Origin: Lingula anatina
Taxonomy: Eukaryota; Brachiopoda; Lingulata; Lingulida; Lingulidae
Assembly (NCBI RefSeq): GCF_001039355.2
Contig: NW_019776067.1
Span: 59,107-123,106 of the forward strand
Reading direction: 5' to 3'
Length of the DNA: 64,000 bases
How positions within the stretch are numbered: the stretch's first letter is position 1; each line of letters opens with the position of its first letter. Below are positions 1 to 11,828 of the stretch, piece by piece. The notes beneath the pieces were generated by a model that was not told where the DNA came from, made no database searches, and saw only the letters and a program-made list of their open reading frames with translations. The position numbers and the translations under genes are program-made.

Positions 1-3000
1 TTCGTGGCTTGATACATTCTCTACCAACGGTGCCGAAGGAACCAGCAGTCAGATTGGCTTTACAGTAATTGGGAGAGTGCTCCAAATAAACTAAGTCATT
101 TTTGGAGACAGACATGAGCCCTTGGTTTCTTCTTGCGTTTCTCAGCTCCCCGTTGATACTGTCAACTCGAATGGCTCTTTGGTATTTTTTCTTCAACCAG
201 TTTCCGACGTCGCGGAAGTCGGGGAGTTGATGCCAGCAAGTTTTTGTGGTACAGCTGCCGGACACACCATGGCACTTGCAGGTCAACTTCAGAGTCTTAC
301 GGACAGCCTATAAAATGACCAAATAATTGCATAAATACTGAGGCATCAGATGATACGAGAGGTTAAGTAGGAATGTCGGAAGACAAATGTATTATCAACT
401 AACATAAAGAAGTGCAGTAATTCAACATTTTACTTGAATGCGTAAGCGAAGCTGGACACCTTGAAAATACAAAGAGAGAAGGGGCGGCACTTATAGAATT
501 ATGATATGAGAAAAACTTAACTGTGCAAGACTAACACAAAGTATTGATGACAGTCAGGAAGGATAACTAGTCGTTACTCTTATTAATATCATTTTATCTA
601 GTAATCAGCATCACAAAATATTGTAAATCTCCGGCTTTCATGAGGCAAGGAGATCATAGTGAAGCGATTAAAGACCCTTACCCTGCGGCCAGCATCGTTG
701 TTGTGAATGTTCATAATCGCCAGTGCGTCTTTCCCGGTCTCCAGCGAGTCCACAAACAACTTAGAAATTCTCTCCCCAAAATTCACATTATCGCTGCAAC
801 CTCCCCACTTCCAGTTAGGTCCTCCTGTAAAAAAAAGAGACAGTCCTGTAAAACCAGATGTTACATAAAAATAGATTATATAAAGTCTAAAATGAATCAC
901 TCATTAACTCCTCCCAACCATTTGCTGCTAGTGCAAGGACCTAATCGAATGCATTATCACTTTCAGACTGGCTTGTATAAAAAATCATTTAATGAAAATA
1001 GATATCAGATTATTATGTTACAAGATATTTAGCAACTATCTTACCTTGCAAACCTTTCTTTGAGTTATCGCATCCGCAGTTTTCAAAATGACCCATGCTG
1101 CAGTTTCTAGTTAGCGTGTACATCACACCTGCGGCGCTAATGGCATGGACGAAAGAGGTTTCTTTGTCGGCTGAAAAAGATTACTTTGATTTGATTGTCC
1201 GATTATGGAGGACTTCGCGGAAACCCTATCAGCTAATTGCTGCTGGCATCCAAACAGCCATTCTCAGGCAAAACTATAGAACTTAGGACGTGAACTTCAG
1301 AAGAAATATTTACATAGGAAAAAATACTTCAACGACATTGCGTTAGTTGAGATGGGTTGACTGTAGAAACTGAGATTAATTCTTTAAAATCCCTGATTCC
1401 CTTCTCACTGTTTAAATTCCTCTTTTTCTCACAAAATTTAAATGTCTTACCTTTTTTGAAAGATCCATGAGAAAAGAAAGGGATCGTGTTTTCAGGGCAG
1501 TTCCACCTATCCCACTTGAACTGTTCCTTACACTCTTCAACACCCATGAGTGCGCCTGACGCCACGCTGTCGGCATAGGTTAAGTAAGCCTAGAAAAAAT
1601 AATAATCAAAACTGAAAGTTAACTTTCACAGAAAAGGATGAAAAATTGGTTTTACATATTGTGGATACAAAATGCAATAAATGGACAAAAAAATGTGTAA
1701 TTAGTCGTGTCCCTAACAAACAATTCTGGCCATTTGGTCACCAACGCATCCCTTTAACATACATACAAATATTACTAGTCAGCTGTCCTTAACGTGAATC
1801 ACTTTTCCCTTGTTTATTTGTTTATTCAATAATGATCATTTAAAGTGACAATTTTCATGTTGGCCACATGCATTCCTACACACGCAACTTTTCGATATAT
1901 TGATGAAAAGGGTGATTTTCCTAACCTGTATCCCTGCGCCTCGTGCCATTAACACTTCACAATCCCGCAGGTATTGTATTGTATAGTATAACTGATTAAG
2001 TTCGTTTGCCTTTGAGTTCGATTGCATACTACAAACACAGTCAGCAAACACGGCGCTTATCGTCACTTATCTTAAATTTTCTATTGTTACGTAGTCTCCC
2101 TTCAAACGACTTAAAGGATATTAACAAGTTAACGCGATGACTATCAAGAATAGCAAATTTGTGTTAAGTGGGCGTGATCAAAGGGCCGATCAACTGGAGG
2201 CAGTGATACTTATCACTTAAATCGTGTGAAGAAAAACGTTTAGTGCTCTCTTGTTTTCACTCACTTTGCCTTATATCCTCGCAGACGGAGTGGCGCCAGG
2301 CTCATTTCTATGATATTTCAGTAAACCCAAGCCCCACAATTTCTGTACTTTAATTTTCTGGCCAAATTAGTAGCCAATGTTTCTAAAACCCATTATTAGG
2401 AGGTGTAGCTAACAAAGGTTCAATCTCACCAGTACTCTTATATGATTGCAGGACTGTATGAAATAAGTGATACAATTTTGGCTGATAATGAGAAACAACA
2501 TGCCTAAATTCCAATTATCCATTATATCATACAGCTAAATAAACGTCATTAACTGAAATGATTATTTCAACTTGTGATCAAGTGCATTCTTTACCTAAGG
2601 GAAAGACCAGCCTACTCGCGAAATTGATATTTAGCAAAATTCAAGGCCGGGGTTTTTATGTTTGTGACTCAAGGCTATAGTGACGAATTCAACAAAGTTT
2701 ACTGAACCAAGATTTTTTTCAATCGCTAATTTTAAAAAATGAAAAAGTACAGTAGTTTATTCGGGATATTTATTTTTATAGACCTTCCTTTAATAAGTCA
2801 TCTACAGCTGATAACTTTTTTCAAAAGGAAAACAAATTCAACTTTAGGCAGCCTTAACTTTCATTATTTGAAAATTTCAATTCTTTGGATGTCAGATTAT
2901 TGTGTTATTATTGGTAACAGCGCGACAGATGCAGGAGGTACACCCGCTACACTTCTGTCAACAGAGTGTCAAGTCTTGTCCATCATTTCTTTATTACAGT

Positions 3001-4699
3001 TCCATTTGTTTTCCGTTTTGTATTGTAAGGTTCCCCTTGTTCATCATGGGCCATACCGTAAGTAGTTGGGTAAACGAAGTATCGAGTTTTTGCGCCGCTA
3101 GCAGGTCTTAAACTCTGCGTGACACATAGTTTCTAAATTTTCTTCTTAAATACTAGCATTCCAGTGACAAACTGTATGTAGAAAATAATGCGTCGGATTC
3201 TGCCTACACCCTAATCTGTGGTCGAGGAAAAGTTTTTCACTTTTACCGCATATCCGAGGAAACCCTTGATAAATACATTAGCCGAATATTAATTATTATA
3301 CCTGCCTTTTGTAGTGTAATAATTTATTCCTTGTTGTTATTTGAGAATGCTTCTTTAATGTTGCTAATCCAATTTCACAAATACACTAATTCTAAAATTA
3401 TTTCTAGACACCTTCTAATCAGTTCATCTTGACTTGAATTAGGCATTGTTGTGGAATGTTATTGACATAATGTCGATGAAGCCATATTATTGTTTAGTTT
3501 ACTTGGTCGTATTCTTAGTTTGATTGGAAAGGGCTTAACTGCGATCCCAATTTAGTGCAACCTTGAATGCGTCTTTACACACAACTTAACATTTCATATT
3601 GGTCAGTCTAGAGGTTAAGGGTCTAATATTCTTCTTTGATTAATTGGGAAAATGTACCTCAAAAGGAAATGCCCTACCTCACTCAAAAATTGATGGAGGG
3701 AGTTGAAGAAGATGCAGGACTTATACTTTGAGGAGGTTAGATTATTTCACCTGTCAGCCCTACTCAAAATGAACTACACAAAGACGCTTTAAATACAAAT
3801 TCCTTTCTCGATAAATCTTTAAATTGATTTATTGAGTATATAGCAATAAGCTCTGGACTTCATATGACAGACGATAGCCTTTTTGGGGGGATATTATCTA
3901 ACAATCTAATTTTGTGTTAAGCAAACACGCCCATGCCTCAGTTATTGTATTACAGTAGCTGTCCATTTTGGTTGATGTGATGCGCTGTGACTTCTTTTCC
4001 CAAGACATTGTGAAGTAATAGCAAGATTAAATAAAGCGTGCACGTACCTTTGGTCCTGTCATAAGAAAGTTATTCAGCGACCTGCAAGAAAAGAAAAAGG
4101 GGCGGATTAGGGATACAATAGCTATCAATTTAGACACGAGTAGGAAGATCGTCGACATACAAAGCAAATATGGAGCAGATCAGTGGAAATCAACGTCCCG
4201 TCAGCGATGGCAATCAAAATAGACTGGAAATATCTAAATTTGCATCAAAACCTGCTCCATTTGACCCCGCTGTTAACCGGTGAAGTGGCACATGGAGATG
4301 TTATCACGCTTCATTAGCCAGGCATGGGATGCGTTGATTGTTATCATTCTACACGCCTAGGCACATACCAGTGCAAATTTAGATGTAACCGCTTTAAAAA
4401 GCATTAACTTGTAAAATATACATGTAAAGAAATGTCACTTTCGTCGTTTCTTGCGCACGTAAAACCAGTCTGAATCATGGTTGCAAATGCAGTTTACTCA
4501 TTAAATTAATTATAAAAAGAATGTATGGCTATATATGCAATTAATACGACATGCATGAGTTTACCTTAAGAAAATACTGAACAAAATAATGTAAAGTGAT
4601 GACTTACCATGCTAATACATCTACAGGTATAATAAGTAAGAATACTACAGCGACGTTAAAGTAATGTCCTTGGGTTGCCGACTTCGTTTTCGTCCACAT
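1..4699 (-). CDS. Wnt8: Wnt8-type secreted ligand, 3' end cut by the window edge
   Basis: Secreted, lipid-modified ligand of Frizzled/LRP receptors that acts through beta-catenin. Six minus-strand exons join in frame: 4699-4608, 4081-4048, 1589-1451, 1170-1045, 824-682 and 307-1, giving 280 residues plus one base of a protein usually about 350-360 long. Exon 1 starts at MWTKTKSA and carries a hydrophobic signal segment (about residues 16-30). Next come [35 protein letters not shown], a conserved N-glycosylation site (NCS, near residue 111), WKWGGCSDN and [26 protein letters not shown] follows, with the acyl-acceptor serine near residue 194. The [14 protein letters not shown] start and GVEECKEQF are typical of the Wnt8 subfamily rather than other Wnts. 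All junctions are GT-AG. The C-terminal cysteine domain lies outside the window. The 2.5-kb intron 2 holds a TCF site. Confidence 0.93.
2176..2184 (-). promoter_or_regulatory. TCF/LEF site in Wnt8 intron 2
   Basis: The plus strand reads GATCAAAGG, an exact reverse complement of the TCF/LEF consensus CCTTTGATC. It lies in the large second intron of a gene that is itself a beta-catenin ligand. In echinoderm embryos wnt8 is known to respond to TCF/beta-catenin, so a feedback input is plausible. One 9-base match can occur by chance. Confidence 0.4.
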
Positions 4700-4782
4700 T
4701 TTTCAGTTTCTGGTAGTAATAGTCCAGTGTTCGTCTTCAAAGTGAGAGAGTTGATATGACATGAAATGTCCACGAGGCGGTC

Positions 4783-4789
4783 ATTTATA
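4783..4789 (-). promoter_or_regulatory. Candidate TATA box of the Wnt8 gene
   Basis: On the minus strand a TATAAAT heptamer lies about 85 bases upstream of the Wnt8 start codon. A start site about 30 bases downstream would leave a 5' leader of roughly 55 nt. Position and match are seen in the sequence; the promoter role is inferred. Confidence 0.4.
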
Positions 4790-4799
4790 AAGTTACTAT

Positions 4800-7570
4800 C
4801 CAATACGTCACACGATTATCAATGGAATTAGAGAGGACGTCATCACCCAATCAAATTTCGGGTTTAAAATATGTAAAGGTAAATCAAACAACGCACCTGC
4901 GCAGTGTGTATCACCTAATAGATTTTAGGAGGCCCACTTGCGCTTGATTACATTTACTGTGGCTGTCTTCTAAGCGGATTAAGGTGTATGGTCAAACTGT
5001 CCAGGGCGGCTTGTTTGTCCACTTTGACCACTCGCTTTTGTTCCTGATCTGCTTGTGCTATGGCTTCAAGGGCTAAGGTGGAAGTGATTTCAAGGGAATG
5101 TAATTACGTCAAAATTTTAACTTCCTATGACTTGTAATTCTTTTCAAGTGCCGCGCGGTCAGTGGAATAAGAAGAGTACTTTGTTTGAGCCGGCTTCATC
5201 AGATGTAATCTAATATGGACCAAAGGTAACTTAATTGAATGTTCAAAAATTCACAATTAACTTGCCCATTGTACTTTGAATGGATTTAAGGAGGTCAGTG
5301 CAAGATAACATTTACGATGATAAAACATTTTTGTGCAAGGGATGTAACCTTCTGTGATCAAATGAATATTTAAAGCATTAAAACAATTAAGTATTTATAA
5401 TTAAATTCAAAGCAATATCAGTAGCATTCAAGTGCGTCTTTGCTATGTTTCAAACTAGGAAAGAAATAAATGAAGAATTCTAACATTTATATTATTCCAT
5501 GAAATAATAATACTACTACTTGGGTGCAACCTGCATACGCTTGTAAGGTAAAACTAAACAGCGAAGAAGTTAATTTATTTAATAGAATATTTATATCTTA
5601 TTTCTCGATGGTGCGTGGGATTTATGTCATGACCTTTGAACTTAATGGCAGATAAAATAGAGAAAAAGTAGAGGGAGGATAAGGCCAGACAAATTTGATA
5701 AATTGGATAATTACGAACGCAACCGACCCTAATTTTCAGGAAATCAAAGAAATTTTCACACGTATAATTAGTGTAAAAATACTCTGGGCATTGATTTGGT
5801 AAGTGGGACAATTTTTCATTTGACCTCAAGAAATTATTAATGTTAACGTTGTTTTTTTTTTATTATTTAATATCTTCTACACTGTTGATTTGACCCCACA
5901 TCAATAAATAAATAAAGAAAGAAATATCGACTGGGCACTAAAATTTAACTGCTACGCTCGTTAAACACCATACGTTTAAAAAAAAAAAGGAAATAAAAAT
6001 CAATTTCGTTTACCGACCCTGTTTGCTAAAAGTCGCCGTTCGTTAACCAACTTATCAAATTGATTTGGCCTAATCATAAAATTTACACCAAAAAGAGAGA
6101 CAAACGGTCTAACTACATTTATATAATTAGGCGTGATGAAGCTAATGCACTGAGCTGACACATTCACAGTTTGCAGATCGAATTAAACATCCGTTATCTA
6201 TCGCCGCATCACATCTTTTTACCGGCTATTCATCCGTTTAGGTATAACTCCGGTATTTCTTATCTTTCTTTGTATTAATCAGGTAGTATCCTAACTGAAG
6301 CAGGCTCAAGCTGTTACGTTCACATTCTCAAACATATTCCAAGTGACATAAAATTCGAAAGAGGCACGGAAATTTATTTTAGCTCTTATATGATAAAGAA
6401 GGTAAGACTGTACAGGCGAAAAATGATGTTTCATAATACAATTTATTACAATGATAAATGGGTGTAAATAAGAAAGGGATTACGTATTTCAAAAGCTACA
6501 TCGAAGATTGAAATTGTTCATATAATATTAAAATTAAAAAATCCTAGATCTCACACTGTACGTTAAAATTACAAGTGTGGTATCAGTACCAGTGATAAAC
6601 GCAACCAGATGCTCTCCCGTCTTATCCTGTTTACTTAGGGTGTGCGGAGTCTCATCTAAGGTAATTGTGTCCTGGGCGCTCTGTAGCAATACGAGGTTAA
6701 TGCACAATAATGACCGGAATTATCAAAAGATAAGATAACATGATACAGAAAAACAGGAAAAACAAATTACTCCCAATTCGGTCTCCTCGCCAGTTTGTAG
6801 CCTAACCACTTTGTAGTTTGTAGCAAGTTCATGAGACACTTTTCTCCGATCATATACCTGTCTAATTATAACAGCCATTAGGCTGTTGTGGGACTCCAGC
6901 AACTTCGCCATCCAATTTCATTGGTCGAGTAGCCATTCGGAAATGCATGATGAAAATTATGACAGCCTTCGCCTACGGATCCAAACGCCACAATTTTATT
7001 TTATCTGAGGTTGATGCTTTTATCACACGGCCTTTTCCTATATAAATTCGCTACATTGTTCACCAACCACGGCGCATTGAGCCCCACACGGTATCAGAAA
7101 AAAGGTCACGTAGGTGTTATGGCCAACTCTCGCCCCAAGAGTACCACGGGATAAAGAAAATAGAATAAAACAGACTAGCGAACCAGACGGGTAGAAGAAC
7201 CTAGAAAATGACAAAAATAAAAGTGTTGCACATATTGTAGTTTTAAGATAATAATGAAAGTTGTTAGGATTTATGCCCTAAACGAAAAGATTAACCTGAT
7301 TGCCTGATTAAAATTATACTTATGATATATGCCGTAAAGTATAAGCCCCTACTTGACTTTAAAAATAGAAAACATTCTAAAACTAAAAAACGCGCCTGGC
7401 ATACGTCGCAGCGCCTTTCTTATGTCTATTCAATCCAGGTAACGCCATTCAAAGAATAAATGTGGTTTTGCACATACCTTTATTCTAAACCACTATTGTG
7501 CAAATTAAAAATGAGAACGAAAAGTATATTCTGTATCTTATTTTCTTTGGAGCGCATACGGGATCAGCGT
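4800..7570. other. Gene-free spacer upstream of Wnt8
   Basis: AT-rich DNA without any reading frame resembling a known protein. It holds short A runs (around 5972-5988) and scattered TATA-like words. I see no RNA gene or complete transposon here. It may contain Wnt8 control elements, but no specific site stands out. Confidence 0.5.
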
Positions 7571-7571
7571 A

Positions 7572-7738
7572 AAGCCTAGATTACATTTGCAATGCAATGC
7601 CCGTACGGTGCACGTATGCTGCCCGTAATGCACTTTTCGCACGGCGTCTGAGTGGAGGTACTAGTACTTAGACAGTGGCCGTGCGAAATCGCACGGAATC
7701 ATACGGATTTAAGGCCATGTAATGCATACATACGATTT

Positions 7739-7782
<44 letters not shown>

Positions 7783-7830
7783 TACGGACAATTTCATCGC
7801 ACGGCGCCCGTGTAAATGTAATCTAGGCTT
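7572..7830. mobile_element. Short non-autonomous TIR element with internal poly-A
   Basis: A perfect 17-bp terminal inverted repeat, AAGCCTAGATTACATTT, begins at 7572 and its complement ends at 7830. The interior is rich in CGTACGG/CGTGCGA-like words and carries an A run of about 39 bases (7741-7779). No transposase is encoded. Size and structure fit a MITE. I see no clear target-site duplication. Confidence 0.65.
7741..7779. repeat. Poly-A tract
   Basis: Uninterrupted A run inside the TIR element at 7572-7830. Confidence 0.95.
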
Positions 7831-8224
7831 AAAGGTCGCTTTAAAGTCAATCTGAGTCAATTAGTCATGGAACTTGTAGGCTCTAATGAACTTACTCGCG
7901 TTGGAAACAATTGGACAGACATCGGCTTATGATATATGTACAAAAGGAATATTACGTGATTGTCTGAAGACAGCAACGGTAGGGTATCTCCTTACTCAGA
8001 ATGAACCAAACCACTGCATCAAAGGGATAATAACTCTTCGTATGAGATCTATATTTCACAATAAGAACATTGTAAACAACTCGTAGAAATATAATATATT
8101 CTGTTTTACCACAAAAACGGCTATCATTCTGATATCTGAGCTGGTTATCAGACCACGTGACCTCCATATAGATGGCTATACTCTGTAATAATCTCTTAAG
8201 GGATTTTAACATAAAACCAAACTT

Positions 8225-8250
8225 AAAAAAAAAAAAAAAAAAAAAAAAAA
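8225..8250. repeat. Poly-A tract
   Basis: A run of about 26 bases in intergenic DNA, with no retroposon body recognisable upstream. Confidence 0.95.
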
Positions 8251-8539
8251 GGACTAACTTTGAATGTAGAAATGAATTCGTTAACCAATGGTAAGTAGGG
8301 GAAAATTGTTGTTTACTCCAGGAAAATTAACCTTTTTTTCCAATGACTACCAAAAGCATATCTGGCCACATGCAATCGGTATAATGACCACATATGATTT
8401 CAATATAAGTAGACATGATTAAGTGGGACAAAAATTAAAGTTAATGTGATGCTAAGACTTTCGCATGACTGGTTTCCAATAGGCTTATTTATAAGAAATA
8501 AAAATGGTTAAATATTGCGATTCTAGGATTCAATATCTT

Positions 8540-8541
<2 letters not shown>

Positions 8542-8582
<41 letters not shown>

Positions 8583-8586
8583 GTGT
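8542..8586. repeat. (GT)n microsatellite
   Basis: About 22 GT units with one C interruption near the end. Confidence 0.97.
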
Positions 8587-8589
8587 TTA

Positions 8590-9840
8590 CCTTGTATTAA
8601 AGGATTTAATATATTTTGTTGTGCACTTTAGCCATAATTTGATGATGTACAAGAAATATTATTGCTTTATCCCTTTCGGACTCCGATCGAGCTACATTAC
8701 GATAAACGATATGTCGAGGTTGGTCGCGCCATCTATAATCGCGACGGCTTTTACATCTGCACATGCGCACCACGTCAGTGGAGTTGAGCTGCTAGTTTCC
8801 ACATAGACGACTGTAAAAATCAACATAATATTGACTGTACAGAATATCGTAGGCGTCCAGTCATATACCAGAATGTAGAAAAATACGACTATCTGTTGCG
8901 GCCATATGACAAAGGCAACCAGTAAGGACTCGATCAGAAGGTAGATATTTCTTTCATAGCATGTGTAGTTTGATCGTCTGTTTCCTTGCCGAGTTCAGTC
9001 TAAGTCAGTGACAGTAATATATTAATGTTGACTATAAATGAAGAAGTCTAAATACGGTGTCCCTTATCTTGCCTCCAAGTCTGCGATCTTACCTTCGGTA
9101 GGAACGCAAAAGGGACGTCGTGTTGCGGACATAATATACTGATTATTATTTTAAATAACATAATTCGACCCATAAAAACTAAGAGTCCGTAAAATTGAAG
9201 TATCTTCATGTATTGACTTAATCGCGCTAGACTGTAACCTTGATTGGTTAATTAACTGTGTAAAACCTTAAAACCCCATCAAACAAGTCTACCAATATAA
9301 AAAAAAAAAAATCGGGATAATGCTCGTCAGTGAAATTAATAAAATTGTGATATACCCCTATAGAAAATAAAATAAAGTTATCTTGTCAAACACAAATGAA
9401 GGATAAAGTAACAAATAAAATAGGTTTAGAAATTGGATCACACTGAAATTAAGCACACCTACCTCTTTGTGGGCTGTAACCCCTCCTTGTTAATTTTTTT
9501 ACCAACTAGTAGGCATAGTGTAAATGCCAGTGCTTGGCCACACTGAGATTTAAATACCACCTGAAATTGATGTTTTTGCATGTGGATCTCAACATCAGTT
9601 GTCATGTGGGGATATATGGCTATTTTATGAAATTCATTAAAAATACTTTGTCAATTCATTACTGTTTTTTTTTTTTTCATTTTGGTAGACTAGTTACAAT
9701 ATAATTGCAGTCTAAATTTTTTTTATGTGGTTTTAGGTTTCATTAACTAGTCAAGGTGACATTTGAGGTAGACTTCATGGCAATAATAATTTGACAAGCT
9801 CTTACAATTTTGAGAGTCAGTATTATATATATTGAGACTC
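8590..9840. other. Gene-free spacer
   Basis: No convincing exon. A small CpG-richer patch around 8690-8800 carries GCGCCATCT and CATGCGCAC words of the sort seen at transcription starts, but no open frame or splice site ties it to a gene. Confidence 0.4.
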
Positions 9841-9842
9841 TA

Positions 9843-9867
9843 AGAGAGAGAGAGAGAGAGAGAGAGA
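9843..9867. repeat. (GA)n microsatellite
   Basis: About 12 AG units. Confidence 0.95.
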
Positions 9868-10017
9868 TTGGGTGGATGAAAAAAGATGAAATTGATAAAC
9901 TGCCAATCCTCTCAGGAGAATACTCTGGAGACAGAGTGTATTCTTGTGAGTATGCTCAGGATGGCCCAGTATGTAGCCTGGGAGAACCATGTGAGAAATA
10001 GAAAACTCTATGACCCC

Positions 10018-10215
10018 ATTCCCATAGATTTTAGATCCATCTATCCCTGTGGGGAGTCTCACTAGATTACTGTCAGCTTAGCCAGCTTAAGCGTCTGTCC
10101 GCCTACTAAAAGCTGTAAGGGGGTAATTAACTATGGTGCGCGCTCGGCTGACTGCAATTTAGCGTGAACCCCCAGGGGAGTCTAAATCTCTGGATCGATC
10201 TAAATCTCTGGGAAT
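10018..10215. mobile_element. Foldback MITE, family 1, copy 1
   Basis: Terminal words ATTCCCATAGATTTTAGATC and the complement of GATCTAAATCTCTGGGAAT bracket inner arms with TCTCACTAGATTACTGTCAG and its diverged partner. It is the reverse-oriented sister of the copy at 36771-36978; both share the TATCCC...GGGGAGTCTCACTAGATTACT block. There is no coding capacity. Confidence 0.7.
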
Positions 10216-10269
10216 GCACCCTATGGTGACCTTCTTAGGCTGACTGGCATGGTCAGGCTAGGAAGCTTA

Positions 10270-10815
10270 GAGCGCATTCTCAACGAATTAAGCCAGGCTT
10301 TACAAAGCCGGTGACCTAAAAATGGCGGACGTACATGAAAGAAAAACCGCCTAATCTTTTAATAGTCTCTCCGCCTCTCACACGCCTCCCCACACGACGT
10401 CCCTGCGGGGTACAGTAATTAAATCTCGGCTCCGAACATTAATATTTTCGTGAATATCTCTGGTGATATTAGCTCCGTAGATAGTCGATTCATTGCTGCT
10501 CTACGGGCCAATTTATTCCTTTTTCGTCTCTGTTTTCAAAGATAATAGAACAGAAGAGCTTTTTTCCTTCGATCGCCTTCAGCCGCCATGCTTTCTTCAC
10601 CACGAGTTTAACTGATGAGCATGCGCACTTAATATTTCTCAGGTAGCTTCTGCATGGCGAACGGAGCCGAGATTTAATTACTGTACCCCGCAGGGACGAC
10701 GTGTGGGGAGGCGGAGAGACTATTAAAAGATTAGGCGGTTTTTCTTTCATGTACGTCCGCCATTTTTAGGTCACCGGCTTTGTAAAGCCTGGCTTAATTC
10801 ATTGAGAATGCGCTC
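10270..10815. repeat. Large inverted repeat, arms about 160 bp, spacer 227 bp
   Basis: Left arm 10270-10434 is repeated in reverse complement at 10662-10815. The arms are nearly identical; the left has about 12 extra bases in its CGCCTC stretch and there are a few substitutions. Each arm carries an AAAATGGCGGAC word, so such words face each other. The spacer 10435-10661 carries the candidate GBF1 promoter words. It could be an inserted foldback element or an inverted duplication of promoter DNA. Confidence 0.85.
10560..10660 (+). promoter_or_regulatory. Candidate GBF1 housekeeping promoter
   Basis: About 1.2 kb upstream of the GBF1 start codon a CpG-richer patch holds GCCGCCAT (10582-10589, YY1-like) and GCATGCGCAC (10619-10628, NRF1-like). 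Both are common at TATA-less housekeeping promoters. The leader exon would have to splice to an acceptor just upstream of 11829. I cannot identify that exon, so the assignment is an inference. Confidence 0.35.
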
Positions 10816-11828
10816 TTAGAGTTGACTGACCACTGTGTATGACACGTAGAGCTTGCTGCATGCAGCCTCATTCTCTAGTAGACCAAGTTCAAGAGACAAA
10901 ACCAACATCGTGGCTTAGGTTAATGATTCTCATCAATACAAGGCCTCAAGAGAGACATGAGACTTGGTAGCATTTACAAAATTGACACCCTATACTTCAC
11001 ATTTGACACAGCATCAGATGCTGTCCTTATGACTAGCCTCGATTGAGATCTCCTGTTTTTAGAATTACCTTAAAGGGGAAGATTACCCATCATATATGCT
11101 TGCATCTTCGTAATATATTTAACCCATTGTGTCATTATACTTATTCTGCTTTGTGTGTGTCAACAGCATTGATACATTTCATTCACAATCTGACAAACTG
11201 GCTGGCAAAGAGTAATCCTGTAGATTTATTTCAACAGAATTATTATTAGATCTTATTTTAAATGAATACATGGCATGCCAAAATATGCATGTCATGTGAT
11301 TAACACAAATGAAAAACAGCAAGTTTTGAGTTTGTTTAGCAATGCTTTATATCAGTACATATTTGAATAATCCCTGATCTGTGATTGTGCAAATAACCAG
11401 TTCCAAACAGAAAAATTGCCGTCAGAACTATGTTTTCTTAATTGTCTTATCTCTCAAATTTGTATTTTGAAATCCAAATGATTATTTTGATGTCCTCCTT
11501 CAAAATATTTGTGAACAAAGCTGCATTTTATTTGGTAGTTGATCTTTGATTTATCTTTCAGATGTCAGTTTGTAACTATAAATTGTACTGTTATCAGCAT
11601 ATTTTTAATATTTCAAATATTATAATTATTTGATTCACTCAAAATAGCCCTACAGCAAGGTGAAAGTATCATGCAGCAATGAATGAAATATTAATTTAAT
11701 ATTATGAATCATGAAAGTTTTCTTTTTTTTTTCTGTTGCACCTGAAATGTATGAAGGTTGAATTAGAATCCCAGCTTCACATAACACAGTATTGGCACAT
11801 CACACAGATATACAGTACTGGGACTAAG

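Noticed and set aside
8690-8800. CpG-richer patch as a GBF1 first exon
   Set aside because: No splice donor or open frame ties it to GBF1, and the 10.56-10.66 kb patch is nearer and carries better promoter words.
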